A DNA stretch of 33,538 nt from Bacillota bacterium (lineage in GTDB: Bacteria > Bacillota > Bacilli > Bacillales_A > Planococcaceae), in assembly GCA_023405135.1 (NCBI GenBank), contig JAEXYZ010000076.1:1-33538 (forward strand), given 5' to 3'. Shown piece after piece: positions 23,704 to 31,324 of the stretch. Numbering within the stretch: position 1 is the stretch's first letter; the number at the start of each line of letters is the position of its first letter. A program made the position numbers and the translations under genes. The notes under the pieces are model-generated. The model did no database searches, was not told where the DNA came from, and saw nothing but the letters and a program-made list of their open reading frames with translations.

Positions 23704-24057
23704 TTATTTTGTTAGTTTAGCCCATTCGTTTTCAAAGTTTGTAAATGGGTCATTTTCTTTTACTTTACTAGTACTGAATGTAACTTCTTCATTGTTCCAT
23801 TTTTTATATAAAACATATACAAGAATTAAAGCCGCAAAACCAATTAATGCAGGCACGTTTGAAATGGCTGAAAAGACACCGATTAAACCAACTACAACCC
23901 ATAAAATTTTCGTAAAGATTGATTTTGCTTTAACGTAGTAATGCATACCTAAGTAAATAAGTAATGCCGAAAAAGCAAGTCCAATTAGTGGCCCTGTCAT
24001 ACAAAGTGCAACAATGGCTGCGATAACTCCTACAATTAAGATGAATAATTTTTTCAT
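23704..24057 (-). CDS. liaI: LiaI-like small membrane protein
   Basis: A 117-residue membrane protein with three to four hydrophobic segments in the first 85 residues and a charged tail (KVKENDPFTNFENEWAKL). Its position directly before pspA matches liaI, whose product helps anchor LiaH to the membrane. Sequence resemblance to Bacillus subtilis LiaI is weak, so the name rests mainly on position and topology. The start has AAAGGAG. The 200 bases upstream, shared with sirA, contain the direct repeat GTCTTGAGTCTGAG (24141-24154), a possible LiaR target, though I cannot match it to a known box. Confidence 0.75.
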   Translation of the reverse strand: MKKLFILIVGVIAAIVALCMTGPLIGLAFSALLIYLGMHYYVKAKSIFTKILWVVVGLIGVFSAISNVPALIGFAALILVYVLYKKWNNEEVTFSTSKVKENDPFTNFENEWAKLTK

Positions 24058-24195
24058 GTTTTTTGCTCCTTTCGTTTGTACCTTTATGTTATCTCTCTTG
24101 GGAATTTCCTAAAACGGCCTGGAATTGCATTTTTAACTAGGTCTTGAGTCTGAGGGGATCTAGGAAAACTGTATGATTTTAGCTTTTCATGATTT

Positions 24196-24262
24196 TTTGA
24201 CAAAAATAGAAGTAGTACCATGACACTATTTGACAAAAAATTCAAATTCTTTCTATTATAAT
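24196..24262 (+). promoter_or_regulatory. sirA promoter with two Spo0A-box-like sequences
   Basis: TTTGACAAAA occurs twice (24196-24205 and 24229-24238), 33 bases apart. Each differs at one position from the Spo0A box TTTGTCRAAA. The second contains TTGACA, which with TATTAT (24254-24259) 18 bases on makes a good sigma-A promoter. sirA is switched on by Spo0A~P in Bacillus subtilis, so control by these boxes is plausible. Confidence 0.55.
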
Positions 24263-24287
24263 GAGGTTAATGAGAGGAGGACAAACT

Positions 24288-24716
24288 ATGAGAACATATT
24301 CAATATTTAATATAAAAAAACAGTACCAGTCTTTTGTATTTGGGAGAGAAAGGTTGCTTCTTGAAATGGTATCGGCAAAAGAGCAAACTCTCGAGTCCTC
24401 CATTAGCAAGCAGCTAAGCTATCTCTGTGAACCAATTGAAGGATGTTTGGTACAAGGCGTTATATATGAACATTTACAAAAAAGTTTTCCAACGATTGAA
24501 CGGGTTGATGATTATTTACGATTTGAACACCAATTTAAAGGTGGGCTTAAAATAAAAGTTTACACATATTATATCGAGGCCGTTTGTGAAGGGTCGCGTA
24601 TGCTAGATCTAGATTTATTCCATAGTTTAAGTCAAATGAATGATTCGTTTCTTGCATTTAATAAAGAGGAGTCAGAATGTGGTTGGCTAAAACCAATTAA
24701 ACATGCTTCGTATTAG
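24288..24716 (+). CDS. sirA: Sporulation inhibitor of replication SirA (YneE)
   Basis: A 142-residue protein matching SirA, which binds DnaA and stops new rounds of replication when sporulation begins. Visible marks are the N-terminal YSIFNIKKQYQSFVFGRE and the C-terminal CGWLKPIKH, equivalent to YGWLNPVK in Bacillus subtilis. I use the ATG at 24288, nine bases after GAGGAGG; an earlier start at 24261 would include the ribosome binding site. It is followed by yneF, the Bacillus order. Its presence points to an endospore former. Confidence 0.9.
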   Translation: MRTYSIFNIKKQYQSFVFGRERLLLEMVSAKEQTLESSISKQLSYLCEPIEGCLVQGVIYEHLQKSFPTIERVDDYLRFEHQFKGGLKIKVYTYYIEAVCEGSRMLDLDLFHSLSQMNDSFLAFNKEESECGWLKPIKHASY

Positions 24717-24849
24717 AGGAATAATAGGATAAAAAAGCTTTGTTGCTAGAAAAAACTATTCAAAAGCTAGTAACAATGCAGTATATAGTGTATAATCCTT
24801 CATGGAGAGTTTATCTCGGAGTAATTCGTAAGTGGAGGAGGTAGGCACA

Positions 24850-25071
24850 ATGGATACATGGATTTGGATTATTATTGTTATTATCGCTCTAGCTGGGGGC
24901 GTTGCACTAGGCTTTTATTTAGCGCGTCAATATATGATGAAATATTTAAAAGAAAACCCACCAATTAATGAACAAATGATTCGTGTAATGATGGCTCAAA
25001 TGGGTCGTAAACCGTCTGAGAAGCAAGTTCGTCAAATGATGGCTCAGATGAATAAATTACAAGATAAATAA
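24850..25071 (+). CDS. yneF: UPF0154 small membrane protein YneF
   Basis: A 73-residue protein with one N-terminal membrane helix (about 3-24, rich in I, V, A and G) followed by the conserved soluble part FYLARQYMMKYLKENPPINE and RKPSEKQVRQMMAQM. This is the UPF0154 family, essential-looking and common in Firmicutes but without a proven role. I start it at 24850, since the upstream GTG at 24832 lies within the GGAGGAGG ribosome binding site. It follows sirA as in Bacillus. Confidence 0.93.
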   Translation: MDTWIWIIIVIIALAGGVALGFYLARQYMMKYLKENPPINEQMIRVMMAQMGRKPSEKQVRQMMAQMNKLQDK

Positions 25072-25080
25072 TGATTGTAG

Positions 25081-25116
25081 CAACAGTTTACATGTTTAAA
25101 CTGTTGTTTTATTTTT
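25081..25116 (+). terminator. Terminator of yneF
   Basis: The stem CAACAGTTTA/TAAACTGTTG with a 6-base loop is followed by TTTTATTTTT, ten bases after the yneF stop codon. Confidence 0.9.
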
Positions 25117-25128
25117 AAGGTGTAAATT

Positions 25129-25159
25129 AAAAGAGCGTTCCGACTTGGAGCGCTCTTTT
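25129..25159. terminator. Terminator of yqkD
   Basis: AAAAGAGCG and CGCTCTTTT pair perfectly, extended inside by TCC/GGA. It lies nine bases after the stop of the leftward yqkD and can also back up the yneF terminator. Confidence 0.85.
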
Positions 25160-25167
25160 ACACTTTT

Positions 25168-26127
25168 TTATGAAATCTCCTTCTCAGAATGTGAGCTTGA
25201 TTCATTTGAAAAAATATATGTTTGTAAAAACTCAGATACTGTTTTTTCATATTCAGATGGATTTTGATTAAACGACTGAGCATGGGCGCCTTTTTCGAAA
25301 AGTTTTAGCATTTTCGGTTCGCTTTTTACTTCAAACATTTCCTTCGTCATATAAGGAAGAATAAAATCATCCTCTAAACTATGAATAAACAACATTGGGG
25401 ATTTAATATTTTTTACAGCTTCTTTCGGTGTCACACTTTTTAAAGAATAGCCATCTCTTAATCGTAAGAAAATATCAGCTAAATGTAAGGGAAGCTTTGT
25501 ACGTAATATGGTCTCTTTCTTCACAATTTGCGAAATTAACTCAGCGAAATTTGAGAACCCGCAGTCTGCTATATAAAAGTTAGCACCATCTTCAATTAAT
25601 CCAGCATATAAAATCATACTTGCTGCACCCATCGATTCGCCATGAATCCCGATGACTGCATCCTCACCAACAATGGATTTGACCGTTTTCACAACAGCTG
25701 CAATATCAAATTTTTCATAATATCCGTAGCTTGTTGTTTTTCCACCGGATTCACCATGACGTCTATGATCGAAAACAAATGAATTAAAGCCAAGTCGTTC
25801 AAACATACGCGCATATTTTACGGAATTAATTTTATTTTCTGTTACACCGTGACAAATGATGATCGTATTTTTTGTTTGAAGTGGCTGAAAGAAAATACCT
25901 TTTATTGGATAACCGTTTGGAGAATCAATACTTAATTCTTCTTTCGGACAATTGTTAAACCACGTTTCATCAAAACGTTGTGCTTTTAATTCACGATCAT
26001 AAATAAAATTAGCGTCTTTATTTTTTATATACATCAGGCGATTTGTCACAACGAAGCCAAAAATTGCAGTTGCCGTCGAAAGAATAGTAGTAATAATACT
26101 TGATAGCCAGAAAAATTTTCGTTTCAT
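25168..26127 (-). CDS. yqkD: Membrane-anchored alpha/beta hydrolase YqkD
   Basis: A 319-residue alpha/beta hydrolase with an N-terminal signal anchor (about 5-29). The nucleophile elbow is HGESMG (Ser165), the acid is in LEDDFI and the histidine in GAHAQS. HGVTENK near 96 is the oxyanion loop, and FDHRRHGES is typical of the family. The start at 26127 has GAGGTG upstream; the GTG at 26136 is part of that site. It faces away from yqkE, which is its neighbour in Bacillus subtilis too. The natural substrate is not known; an esterase or peptidase acting outside the membrane is likely. Confidence 0.88.
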   Translation of the reverse strand: MKRKFFWLSSIITTILSTATAIFGFVVTNRLMYIKNKDANFIYDRELKAQRFDETWFNNCPKEELSIDSPNGYPIKGIFFQPLQTKNTIIICHGVTENKINSVKYARMFERLGFNSFVFDHRRHGESGGKTTSYGYYEKFDIAAVVKTVKSIVGEDAVIGIHGESMGAASMILYAGLIEDGANFYIADCGFSNFAELISQIVKKETILRTKLPLHLADIFLRLRDGYSLKSVTPKEAVKNIKSPMLFIHSLEDDFILPYMTKEMFEVKSEPKMLKLFEKGAHAQSFNQNPSEYEKTVSEFLQTYIFSNESSSHSEKEIS

Positions 26128-26389
26128 TAAAAACACCTCGATTCAGTATTAGTATAGAAATTTCAGCAAGTCACTATTCAATTTGACAATAATAATTCAT
26201 GATGAGGTAGCTAAAAAATGCTAAATATAATAGTCCCAAGTGACTGCCGAAATAGATTGATTATTATTATATTACGTTAGTAGAATGCGATTAGTTCATA
26301 AAGTTAATTGTTTAAAGGTAATTTAAAGAGAGTTTTTACAAATCATGATAAACTACATATGAATGATAAATATTAAGTAGGTGAAAATA

Positions 26390-26650
26390 ATGGCAAAAAA
26401 GAAAAATCAAGGGCAAAAACCAATAACAAATCAAGCGTCAACGAATGATGATATGCTAACGTTAAAGGATCAGCTTAATGGGGACGTTTTAGCAAAATTA
26501 AAAGCAGCCAAGCAAATCTTAGTTGCGGAAGAACAGGCAAAAGAAGAGGAAAGACAAGCGAAGTTAGCATTTGAACGAAAACAACGTGAGAAAAATATGA
26601 GTTTCGAAGAATTGCTAGAGAAATATGGAGATCAAGGCTCGAAATTTTAA
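26390..26650 (+). CDS. yqkE: YqkE-family protein (DUF3886)
   Basis: An 86-residue, lysine- and glutamate-rich protein. The middle is a likely helix (LKAAKQILVAEEQAKEEERQ), followed by the conserved SFEELLEKYGDQGSKF at the end. It matches YqkE by the C-terminal motif and by its place beside yqkD. No function is known. The ATG at 26390 is chosen because the GTG at 26381 lies in the ribosome binding site AGGTGAAA. Confidence 0.85.
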   Translation: MAKKKNQGQKPITNQASTNDDMLTLKDQLNGDVLAKLKAAKQILVAEEQAKEEERQAKLAFERKQREKNMSFEELLEKYGDQGSKF

Positions 26651-26731
26651 TATCTCAGAAGAAAAAATGTATGTGTTTTCAGTCAAACGTTCGGGAAACC
26701 CTTCAAAAATGAAAAATCCGCCAACATATTC

Positions 26732-26772
26732 AAAAGCGCAAAGCAATCAATTAAGATTGCCTTGCGCTTTTT
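26732..26772. terminator. Terminator overlapping the 3' end of the permease gene
   Basis: AAAAGCGCAA-A-GCAATC and GATTGC-C-TTGCGCTTTT form a long stem followed by TT on the plus strand. It serves yqkE. The permease stop codon (26751-26753) sits in the loop, so the last six permease codons form one arm. On the minus strand the tail is TTTTGAATATG, a weaker terminator. Confidence 0.8.
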
Positions 26773-28100
26773 CTAAATCCGTAGGTAATAAACAAGATAA
26801 TAAACCAAATAGGCGTTAATAATAAAGCAGTTCTCGTATCTTCAGACATAAACATAATCACTAAAATCGCTATAAAAAGAGCTAACACGACATAATTAAT
26901 AAATGGCGTTAAAGGAGCTTTAAAAATCGATTTTTTATGTAAATCTGGACGTTTCTTTTTATAACGAATATGAGAAATTAAAATAATGCTCCATACCCAG
27001 ATGAAACAAATTGCACTAATTGTTGTCACAATACTAAATGCACTATCAGGCATTACATAACTTAATAAAGCACCAATTGAAATAACAATCGTCGATACAG
27101 CTAGTGCATTACTTGGAACGTGATTTTTATTTAATTTAGAAAATGGTACTGGGCCTTGTTTATTTTTACTTAAATTAAACATAATACGGCTTGTTGAAAA
27201 CAATCCACTGTTACAAGCAGAAGCAGCAGATGTTAGTACAACGAAATTAATAATACCCGCTGCAATAGGTATTCCAACTAATGAAAATACTTGTACAAAA
27301 GGACTGCTACTTGCATTCAGTGCTGTCCAAGGGTTAATACATAAAATAACGAAAATAGCCCCGACATAAAATAGTAATATACGAATTGGAATTTTATTAA
27401 TTGCAGATGGGATGTTTTTTTGCGGATTTGATGTTTCAGCAGCTGATACACCTACTAATTCCACACCGACAAATGAAAACACAACCATTTGAAAGGCGAA
27501 TAAAAATCCTGTAAAGCCGTTCGGGAATATTCCTCCATGACTCCATAGATTCGTTACAGTAACTGCACCATTGTTCGTTTTAAATCCAACTATGATCAAC
27601 ACGATCCCAATAATAATTAATGCAATAATCGTAATGACTTTAATAATTGCAAACCAAAACTCTAGTTCACCAAACAATTTTACAGTTAATAAATTTAAGC
27701 CGAGTAAAAATAGTAAACAAACTAAAGCAGGTATCCATTGAGGAATATCGAACCAATATCGAACATATAGACCGACCGCTATAATATCGGCCATCGCTGT
27801 CATAATCCAACAAAACCAATATGTCCATCCTGTTATAAAACCTGCCCATGGACCAATATAATCTACCGCAAAATCGTTAAAAGATTGATAGCCAGCATTT
27901 GATAAAAGTAATTCGCCTAAAGCGCGCATAACAAAAAACAATGCAGTCCCAATAATTAAATAAACGAGAAGGATAGAGGGACCTGCTTTTTCAATTGCTG
28001 CTCCTGAGCCTAAAAACAAGCCAGTTCCAATTGTTCCACCTATTGCGATCAATTGTACATGTCTGTTTTTTAAATCCCGTTTTAATTCTTGTTGTTCCAC
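26751..28100 (-). CDS. aapA: CycA/AapA-like amino-acid permease
   Basis: A 449-residue APC-superfamily permease with 12 membrane helices. It follows Escherichia coli CycA (D-serine/D-alanine/glycine) along its length: NRHVQLIAIGGTIGTGLF, LLLSNAGYQSFNDFA, WTYWFCWIMTAMADI, FVGVELVGVSAAET and NFVVLTSAASACNSG. Bacillus subtilis AapA is the matching protein. The glycine riboswitch in its leader supports glycine or D-alanine as substrate. It interrupts the yqkE-yqkF order of Bacillus subtilis. Its last codons form one arm of the terminator shared with yqkE. Confidence 0.93.
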   Translation of the reverse strand: MEQQELKRDLKNRHVQLIAIGGTIGTGLFLGSGAAIEKAGPSILLVYLIIGTALFFVMRALGELLLSNAGYQSFNDFAVDYIGPWAGFITGWTYWFCWIMTAMADIIAVGLYVRYWFDIPQWIPALVCLLFLLGLNLLTVKLFGELEFWFAIIKVITIIALIIIGIVLIIVGFKTNNGAVTVTNLWSHGGIFPNGFTGFLFAFQMVVFSFVGVELVGVSAAETSNPQKNIPSAINKIPIRILLFYVGAIFVILCINPWTALNASSSPFVQVFSLVGIPIAAGIINFVVLTSAASACNSGLFSTSRIMFNLSKNKQGPVPFSKLNKNHVPSNALAVSTIVISIGALLSYVMPDSAFSIVTTISAICFIWVWSIILISHIRYKKKRPDLHKKSIFKAPLTPFINYVVLALFIAILVIMFMSEDTRTALLLTPIWFIILFITYGFRKSARQS

Positions 28101-28235
28101 TTGAATGCCCCCGATAATTTTTGTATTGCGGTTGAACGAAAAGGGGGTTCGTTCAGGCTCTTTAATTAATTATGTAGCCGATTCACAAATTTTTGGCCGT
28201 GCATAATCCAAAATGAAAGTGAATGAAGACTTTGA

Positions 28236-28272
28236 ATAAATAAAAAATGAGACGGTAACAACCCATCTCATT
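28236..28272 (-). terminator. Regulatory terminator in the permease leader
   Basis: On the minus strand AATGAGA plus three further pairs form a stem with TCTCATT, followed by TTTTTTA. It lies about 130 bases before the permease start and after the riboswitch aptamer, so it should be the expression platform. Another stem-loop, with ACTCGT/ACGAGT at its top, lies between them at 28309-28356. Confidence 0.8.
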
Positions 28273-28393
28273 AGACAATAAAAAAATAACAAATTTATTT
28301 GCATTTAATCAGGGATTCCTATTAGACTCGTGTAAGTACGAGTGAAAAATCCTGACTTAATTACACAAATGTGCAATAAATTTATCTGTTACT

Positions 28394-28500
28394 TTTCTGT
28401 CCTTTTGCCTGAGATTGTGAACCCTTCGGCGTCGCAAAATGCGATCTCTCCAGAAATTGCTCCTGCTATAGTGCCCCCATAGCAATCACCGCTATTATAT
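28394..28500 (-). ncRNA. Glycine riboswitch (single aptamer) upstream of the permease
   Basis: Read on the minus strand, the conserved parts occur in order: CTGGAGAGA, GCCGAAGGG, CTCAGGCAAAAGGACAG. The closing stem P1 is TTTCTG (28451-28456) with CAGAAA (28394-28399). Only one full aptamer is visible. The 5' hairpin at 28457-28495 (TTGCTAT...ATAGCAG) could be the reduced partner seen in singlet glycine riboswitches. A -10 (TATAAT at 28494-28499, minus) starts the leader, with TTGAAA 19 bases upstream. Together with the terminator at 28236-28272 it probably lowers permease expression when glycine is abundant. Confidence 0.9.
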
Positions 28501-28771
28501 TTTTTATACAAAACACCATTTCAAAATATGAAACTAGTATGTCTTGTTACGATATATGATTCTATCAATGTCAATGTAAATATTCAATATAAAAGGCTAG
28601 CAGTTGAGTAGTATAATGTTGTTTAAATAGAAACTTAATGTTGGGATTAGAAAAAACTATGAAAAAATTAGCATTATAAGAAATAAAAAAGTATTTTAAG
28701 AAAATAATATTTGAATGGTGAAATCGAGTGGAAAGGTATCTAGGATAATTCGAAGTTCTAGGGGGTGTTTT
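28501..28771. other. Intergenic region with the leader promoter and little else
   Basis: This AT-rich stretch holds the -35 region of the riboswitch promoter at its left end and the GGGGG ribosome binding site of the next rightward gene at its right end. I see no further gene, repeat or hairpin. Confidence 0.5.
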
Positions 28772-29146
28772 ATGAAAAAGGTATTATTAATTATCGGATT
28801 AATTATTTTATTTGTTGGAGGGGTTGTATTTTACAACAAGCTTTATTATCCTATGCTCCCAATAGAAAATATGAGCAAAAAAGAAGTGTTAGAAAAAGTA
28901 AATGATAGCGATAATCAAATCATTCAATTATCAAAAGAAAATAATATAGAATGGTATATTATAAAAGAGCGAAATATATCAGATGCTGATGAAATGATTA
29001 TAGAATTGGTTAGTCAAAAAGGGTGGATGTTTAAAGAAAAAGAAGGTAGTGGATTGTTTTTTGAAAAGGAAGATGAAAAATTAATTGTAACGACACAAAA
29101 GTGGACTAGTGACTATTTGTTAGTGAAAATTCCTTTCGAGCAATAA
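28772..29146 (+). CDS. Hypothetical membrane-anchored protein
   Basis: A 124-residue protein I do not recognise. It starts MKKVLLIIGLIILFVGGVVF, a signal anchor or uncleaved signal peptide without a lipobox cysteine. A soluble domain follows with IEWYIIKERNISDADEMIIE and GWMFKEKEGSGLFFEK, which looks like a small mixed alpha/beta fold facing outward. I use the ATG at 28772, which follows GGGGGTG; the longer frame from 28715 lacks a clear site. It stands alone with its own terminator, between the permease leader and the convergent VanZ-like gene. No function can be assigned. Confidence 0.75.
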   Translation: MKKVLLIIGLIILFVGGVVFYNKLYYPMLPIENMSKKEVLEKVNDSDNQIIQLSKENNIEWYIIKERNISDADEMIIELVSQKGWMFKEKEGSGLFFEKEDEKLIVTTQKWTSDYLLVKIPFEQ

Positions 29147-29148
29147 AA

Positions 29149-29190
29149 AATAGGCTTGTTTCAAGTGAGGCAAGCCTATTTCAAAATTTT
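29149..29190. terminator. Terminator between the hypothetical gene and the VanZ-like gene
   Basis: AATAGGCTTG and CAAGCCTATT form a perfect 10-bp stem with a 12-base loop, with A-rich sequence before it and TTCAAAATTTT after it. It can work for both converging genes. Confidence 0.85.
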
Positions 29191-29195
29191 CTTCT

Positions 29196-29690
29196 TTATA
29201 CCTTCACACTTTTTGCTCTCCGAATTTTTCGAACTAGACTAAGGGTGATTTTAAATAGAAAAACAAATAGTATTGCCCCAGAAGTATCTAATAGAACATC
29301 ATCAAATACGCCAGTCCTACCGGGTACAAAGGATTGACGAAATTCATCAAGAGCAGCAATGACAAATGTTGTTACAACTGCGTAAAGTAGTGCAAATTTT
29401 AATTTGAATTTTCGATAAAATATATAGAAAATGATCGAAATACAACCGAAGCTTATGATATGAATCCCTTTGCGAATTAAAAACTCAACGAAATAATAAT
29501 ATCCTCGTGTTTCAACGGAGATTGTTCTTCCCCAATAAGTAAGTTCAATTTTACTTAATAGATCATAAAACGGTTGATTTTTCAAACGTTCTTTCAACAT
29601 TGGCACAATCGTTTGTTGTTCATAAGACATGCTCGAAAAGAAGAATAAAGCTAGCAGAACGCCAATTATTAATAACGTATATTTTTTCAT
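29196..29690 (-). CDS. VanZ-like family membrane protein
   Basis: A 164-residue membrane protein with four hydrophobic segments. The VanZ pattern appears as RKGIHIISFGCISIIFY near 73-89 and DEFRQSFVPGRTGVFDDVLL near 115-134. It is intact, unlike the vanZ-like gene at 17878-18385. Its ATG overlaps the yqkF stop by four bases (ATGA), so it is translationally coupled to the aldo/keto reductase. VanZ itself gives low-level teicoplanin resistance; the role of chromosomal relatives is unknown. Confidence 0.88.
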   Translation of the reverse strand: MKKYTLLIIGVLLALFFFSSMSYEQQTIVPMLKERLKNQPFYDLLSKIELTYWGRTISVETRGYYYFVEFLIRKGIHIISFGCISIIFYIFYRKFKLKFALLYAVVTTFVIAALDEFRQSFVPGRTGVFDDVLLDTSGAILFVFLFKITLSLVRKIRRAKSVKV

Positions 29691-30586
29691 CGGTGTTCTG
29701 TATATAAATCTCGCTTCGTTATTTCGTTTATGATTGACATGTCTTTGAAGTTCTGAGCTTTTTCGTAGGCGGATAAGTTTTCCATTAATTGTTCTTTTGT
29801 ACGAGCACCAATTACTGTCGAAGCGATAACAGAATGGCTTAAATTAAAGGCAAGTGCTAAACCGTGAATATCTTCAAATTCCTTTTGCAATTGTTGAAGA
29901 ATTATTTGTAACTCATTTTTTGAGTAGCTCATATAGCCATTTGTATTTTCTAAACGTTGCTGCCAGTTGTTTGTCAAAAGTCCTTTTGCAATTGAGCCAC
30001 GAGTTAAGACAGAAGAACCTGTTTTAGTAATTTCATCAAACCATTCTTCTGCGCGGCGATCTAATAAACTATATTGCATCATATTAGAAACTGCATTGCT
30101 GTTTTGTAAAAACGGTTTAAATACATTCGGACGAATAGAGGAAATGCCATATTCACGAATTAGACCTTCCTTTTTTAATCGCTCAAAGGTGTCAATTATT
30201 TCATCCCACGGGTCATCAATTGTGCCACCGTGTAATTGGTAAACATCTATATAATCTGTTTTTAAACGTTGTAAGCTCGCTTTCAGTCCATTTTCTATAT
30301 GTGCAGGGGAAGGGTCCCAATGCCAACCCTCTTCATTGTCATTCCAACGATTCCCAACTTTTGTTGCAAGGATGATTTGAGCTCGATGGGGCTTTAAAAT
30401 TTCACCTACAATTTCCTCGTTAACACCTTTATCATATAAATCAGCAGTATCAAAATAGTTTATTCCATTTTCTAACGCTGCTTCTACTATAGGTCTTGCT
30501 TCATTTAGATCTGTTGGAAGCGACATACAACCAAAGCTTAGTTCAGAAATCTTAATTAAACTTTTTCCAAGTGTTCTTTTTTTCAT
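29687..30586 (-). CDS. yqkF: Aldo/keto reductase YqkF
   Basis: A 299-residue NADPH-dependent reductase of the aldo/keto family, a TIM barrel. The catalytic tetrad is Asp46, Tyr51 (FDTADLYD), Lys76 (ATKVGN) and His119 (YQLHGG). ASTVIGARTKEQL near the end is the cofactor-binding stretch. Gene order (yqkE ... yqkF, nudF) identifies it as the counterpart of Bacillus subtilis YqkF. It precedes and overlaps a VanZ-like gene and diverges from nudF. The physiological substrate is unknown. Confidence 0.92.
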   Translation of the reverse strand: MKKRTLGKSLIKISELSFGCMSLPTDLNEARPIVEAALENGINYFDTADLYDKGVNEEIVGEILKPHRAQIILATKVGNRWNDNEEGWHWDPSPAHIENGLKASLQRLKTDYIDVYQLHGGTIDDPWDEIIDTFERLKKEGLIREYGISSIRPNVFKPFLQNSNAVSNMMQYSLLDRRAEEWFDEITKTGSSVLTRGSIAKGLLTNNWQQRLENTNGYMSYSKNELQIILQQLQKEFEDIHGLALAFNLSHSVIASTVIGARTKEQLMENLSAYEKAQNFKDMSIINEITKRDLYTEHR

Positions 30587-30672
30587 TTTGTTTCCCTACT
30601 TTCTTCCAAACAAATTGTATAACTAATGGTACAATGAAATTAATAAACTCTACAAGTGAGGGCATTCTATAA

Positions 30673-31215
30673 ATGAAAAAATTTGAAGAAAAAACTATTC
30701 ATTCCAACGAAATTTATAAAGGGAAAGTCATTTCTTTAAAAGTTGATGACGTATTATTGCCAAATGGAAATCAATCAAAACGAGAAATTATTAATCATCC
30801 AGGGGCAGTTGCTATTATCGCCATAACCGATGAAGGAAAAATCGTTCTTGTGGAACAATATCGAAAAGCATTGGAACGTTCCATTATTGAAATACCTGCT
30901 GGTAAATTAGAGCCTGGAGAACAACCAGCTGTAACAGCTAGAAGAGAGCTTGAAGAAGAAACAGGATACGGCTGTCGTGAGCTTACGTATTTACAGAGCT
31001 TTTCTACTTCACCTGGATTTGCAGATGAAATTATACATCTTTTTGTAGCAACAAAATTGTATGAAATAGAAGAAAAAGCAGATCTTGATGAAGATGAATT
31101 TGTCGAGCTGCTAGAAGTTACGATAGAAGAAGCGGAAGAAATGGTGAGGGATCAAAGAATTTTTGACGCAAAAACAGCATTTGCAGTATTGTGGATGAAA
31201 TTATTACAAAAATAA
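30673..31215 (+). CDS. nudF: ADP-ribose pyrophosphatase NudF
   Basis: A 180-residue NUDIX hydrolase that splits ADP-ribose to AMP and ribose 5-phosphate. The NUDIX box covers residues 77-99 (GKLEPGEQPAVTARRELEEE followed by TGY) and is complete. GAVAIIAITDEGKIVLVEQY before it and TSPGFADEIIHLFVA after it are typical of the ADP-ribose type. It diverges from yqkF and is followed by the SpoIIM-like gene and fur, as in Bacillus. The ATG follows GAGGG. Confidence 0.95.
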   Translation: MKKFEEKTIHSNEIYKGKVISLKVDDVLLPNGNQSKREIINHPGAVAIIAITDEGKIVLVEQYRKALERSIIEIPAGKLEPGEQPAVTARRELEEETGYGCRELTYLQSFSTSPGFADEIIHLFVATKLYEIEEKADLDEDEFVELLEVTIEEAEEMVRDQRIFDAKTAFAVLWMKLLQK

Positions 31216-31324
31216 TAAAAAAGTGTGTACAAAAATTTGATAGATTACACCGAAATTCGAACGAAGATAAGGGTTATATTGATAGAGGACGAGCATAAGC
31301 TGTAACAACGAAAGGAGAATGCTT

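Noticed and set aside
26625..26819. 64-codon frame overlapping the ends of yqkE and the permease
   Set aside because: It has no ribosome binding site, crosses a terminator and overlaps the permease 3' end; the translation shows no family features.
28301..28500. T-box leader for the permease
   Set aside because: The conserved T-box sequence is absent, while the glycine aptamer elements are all present.
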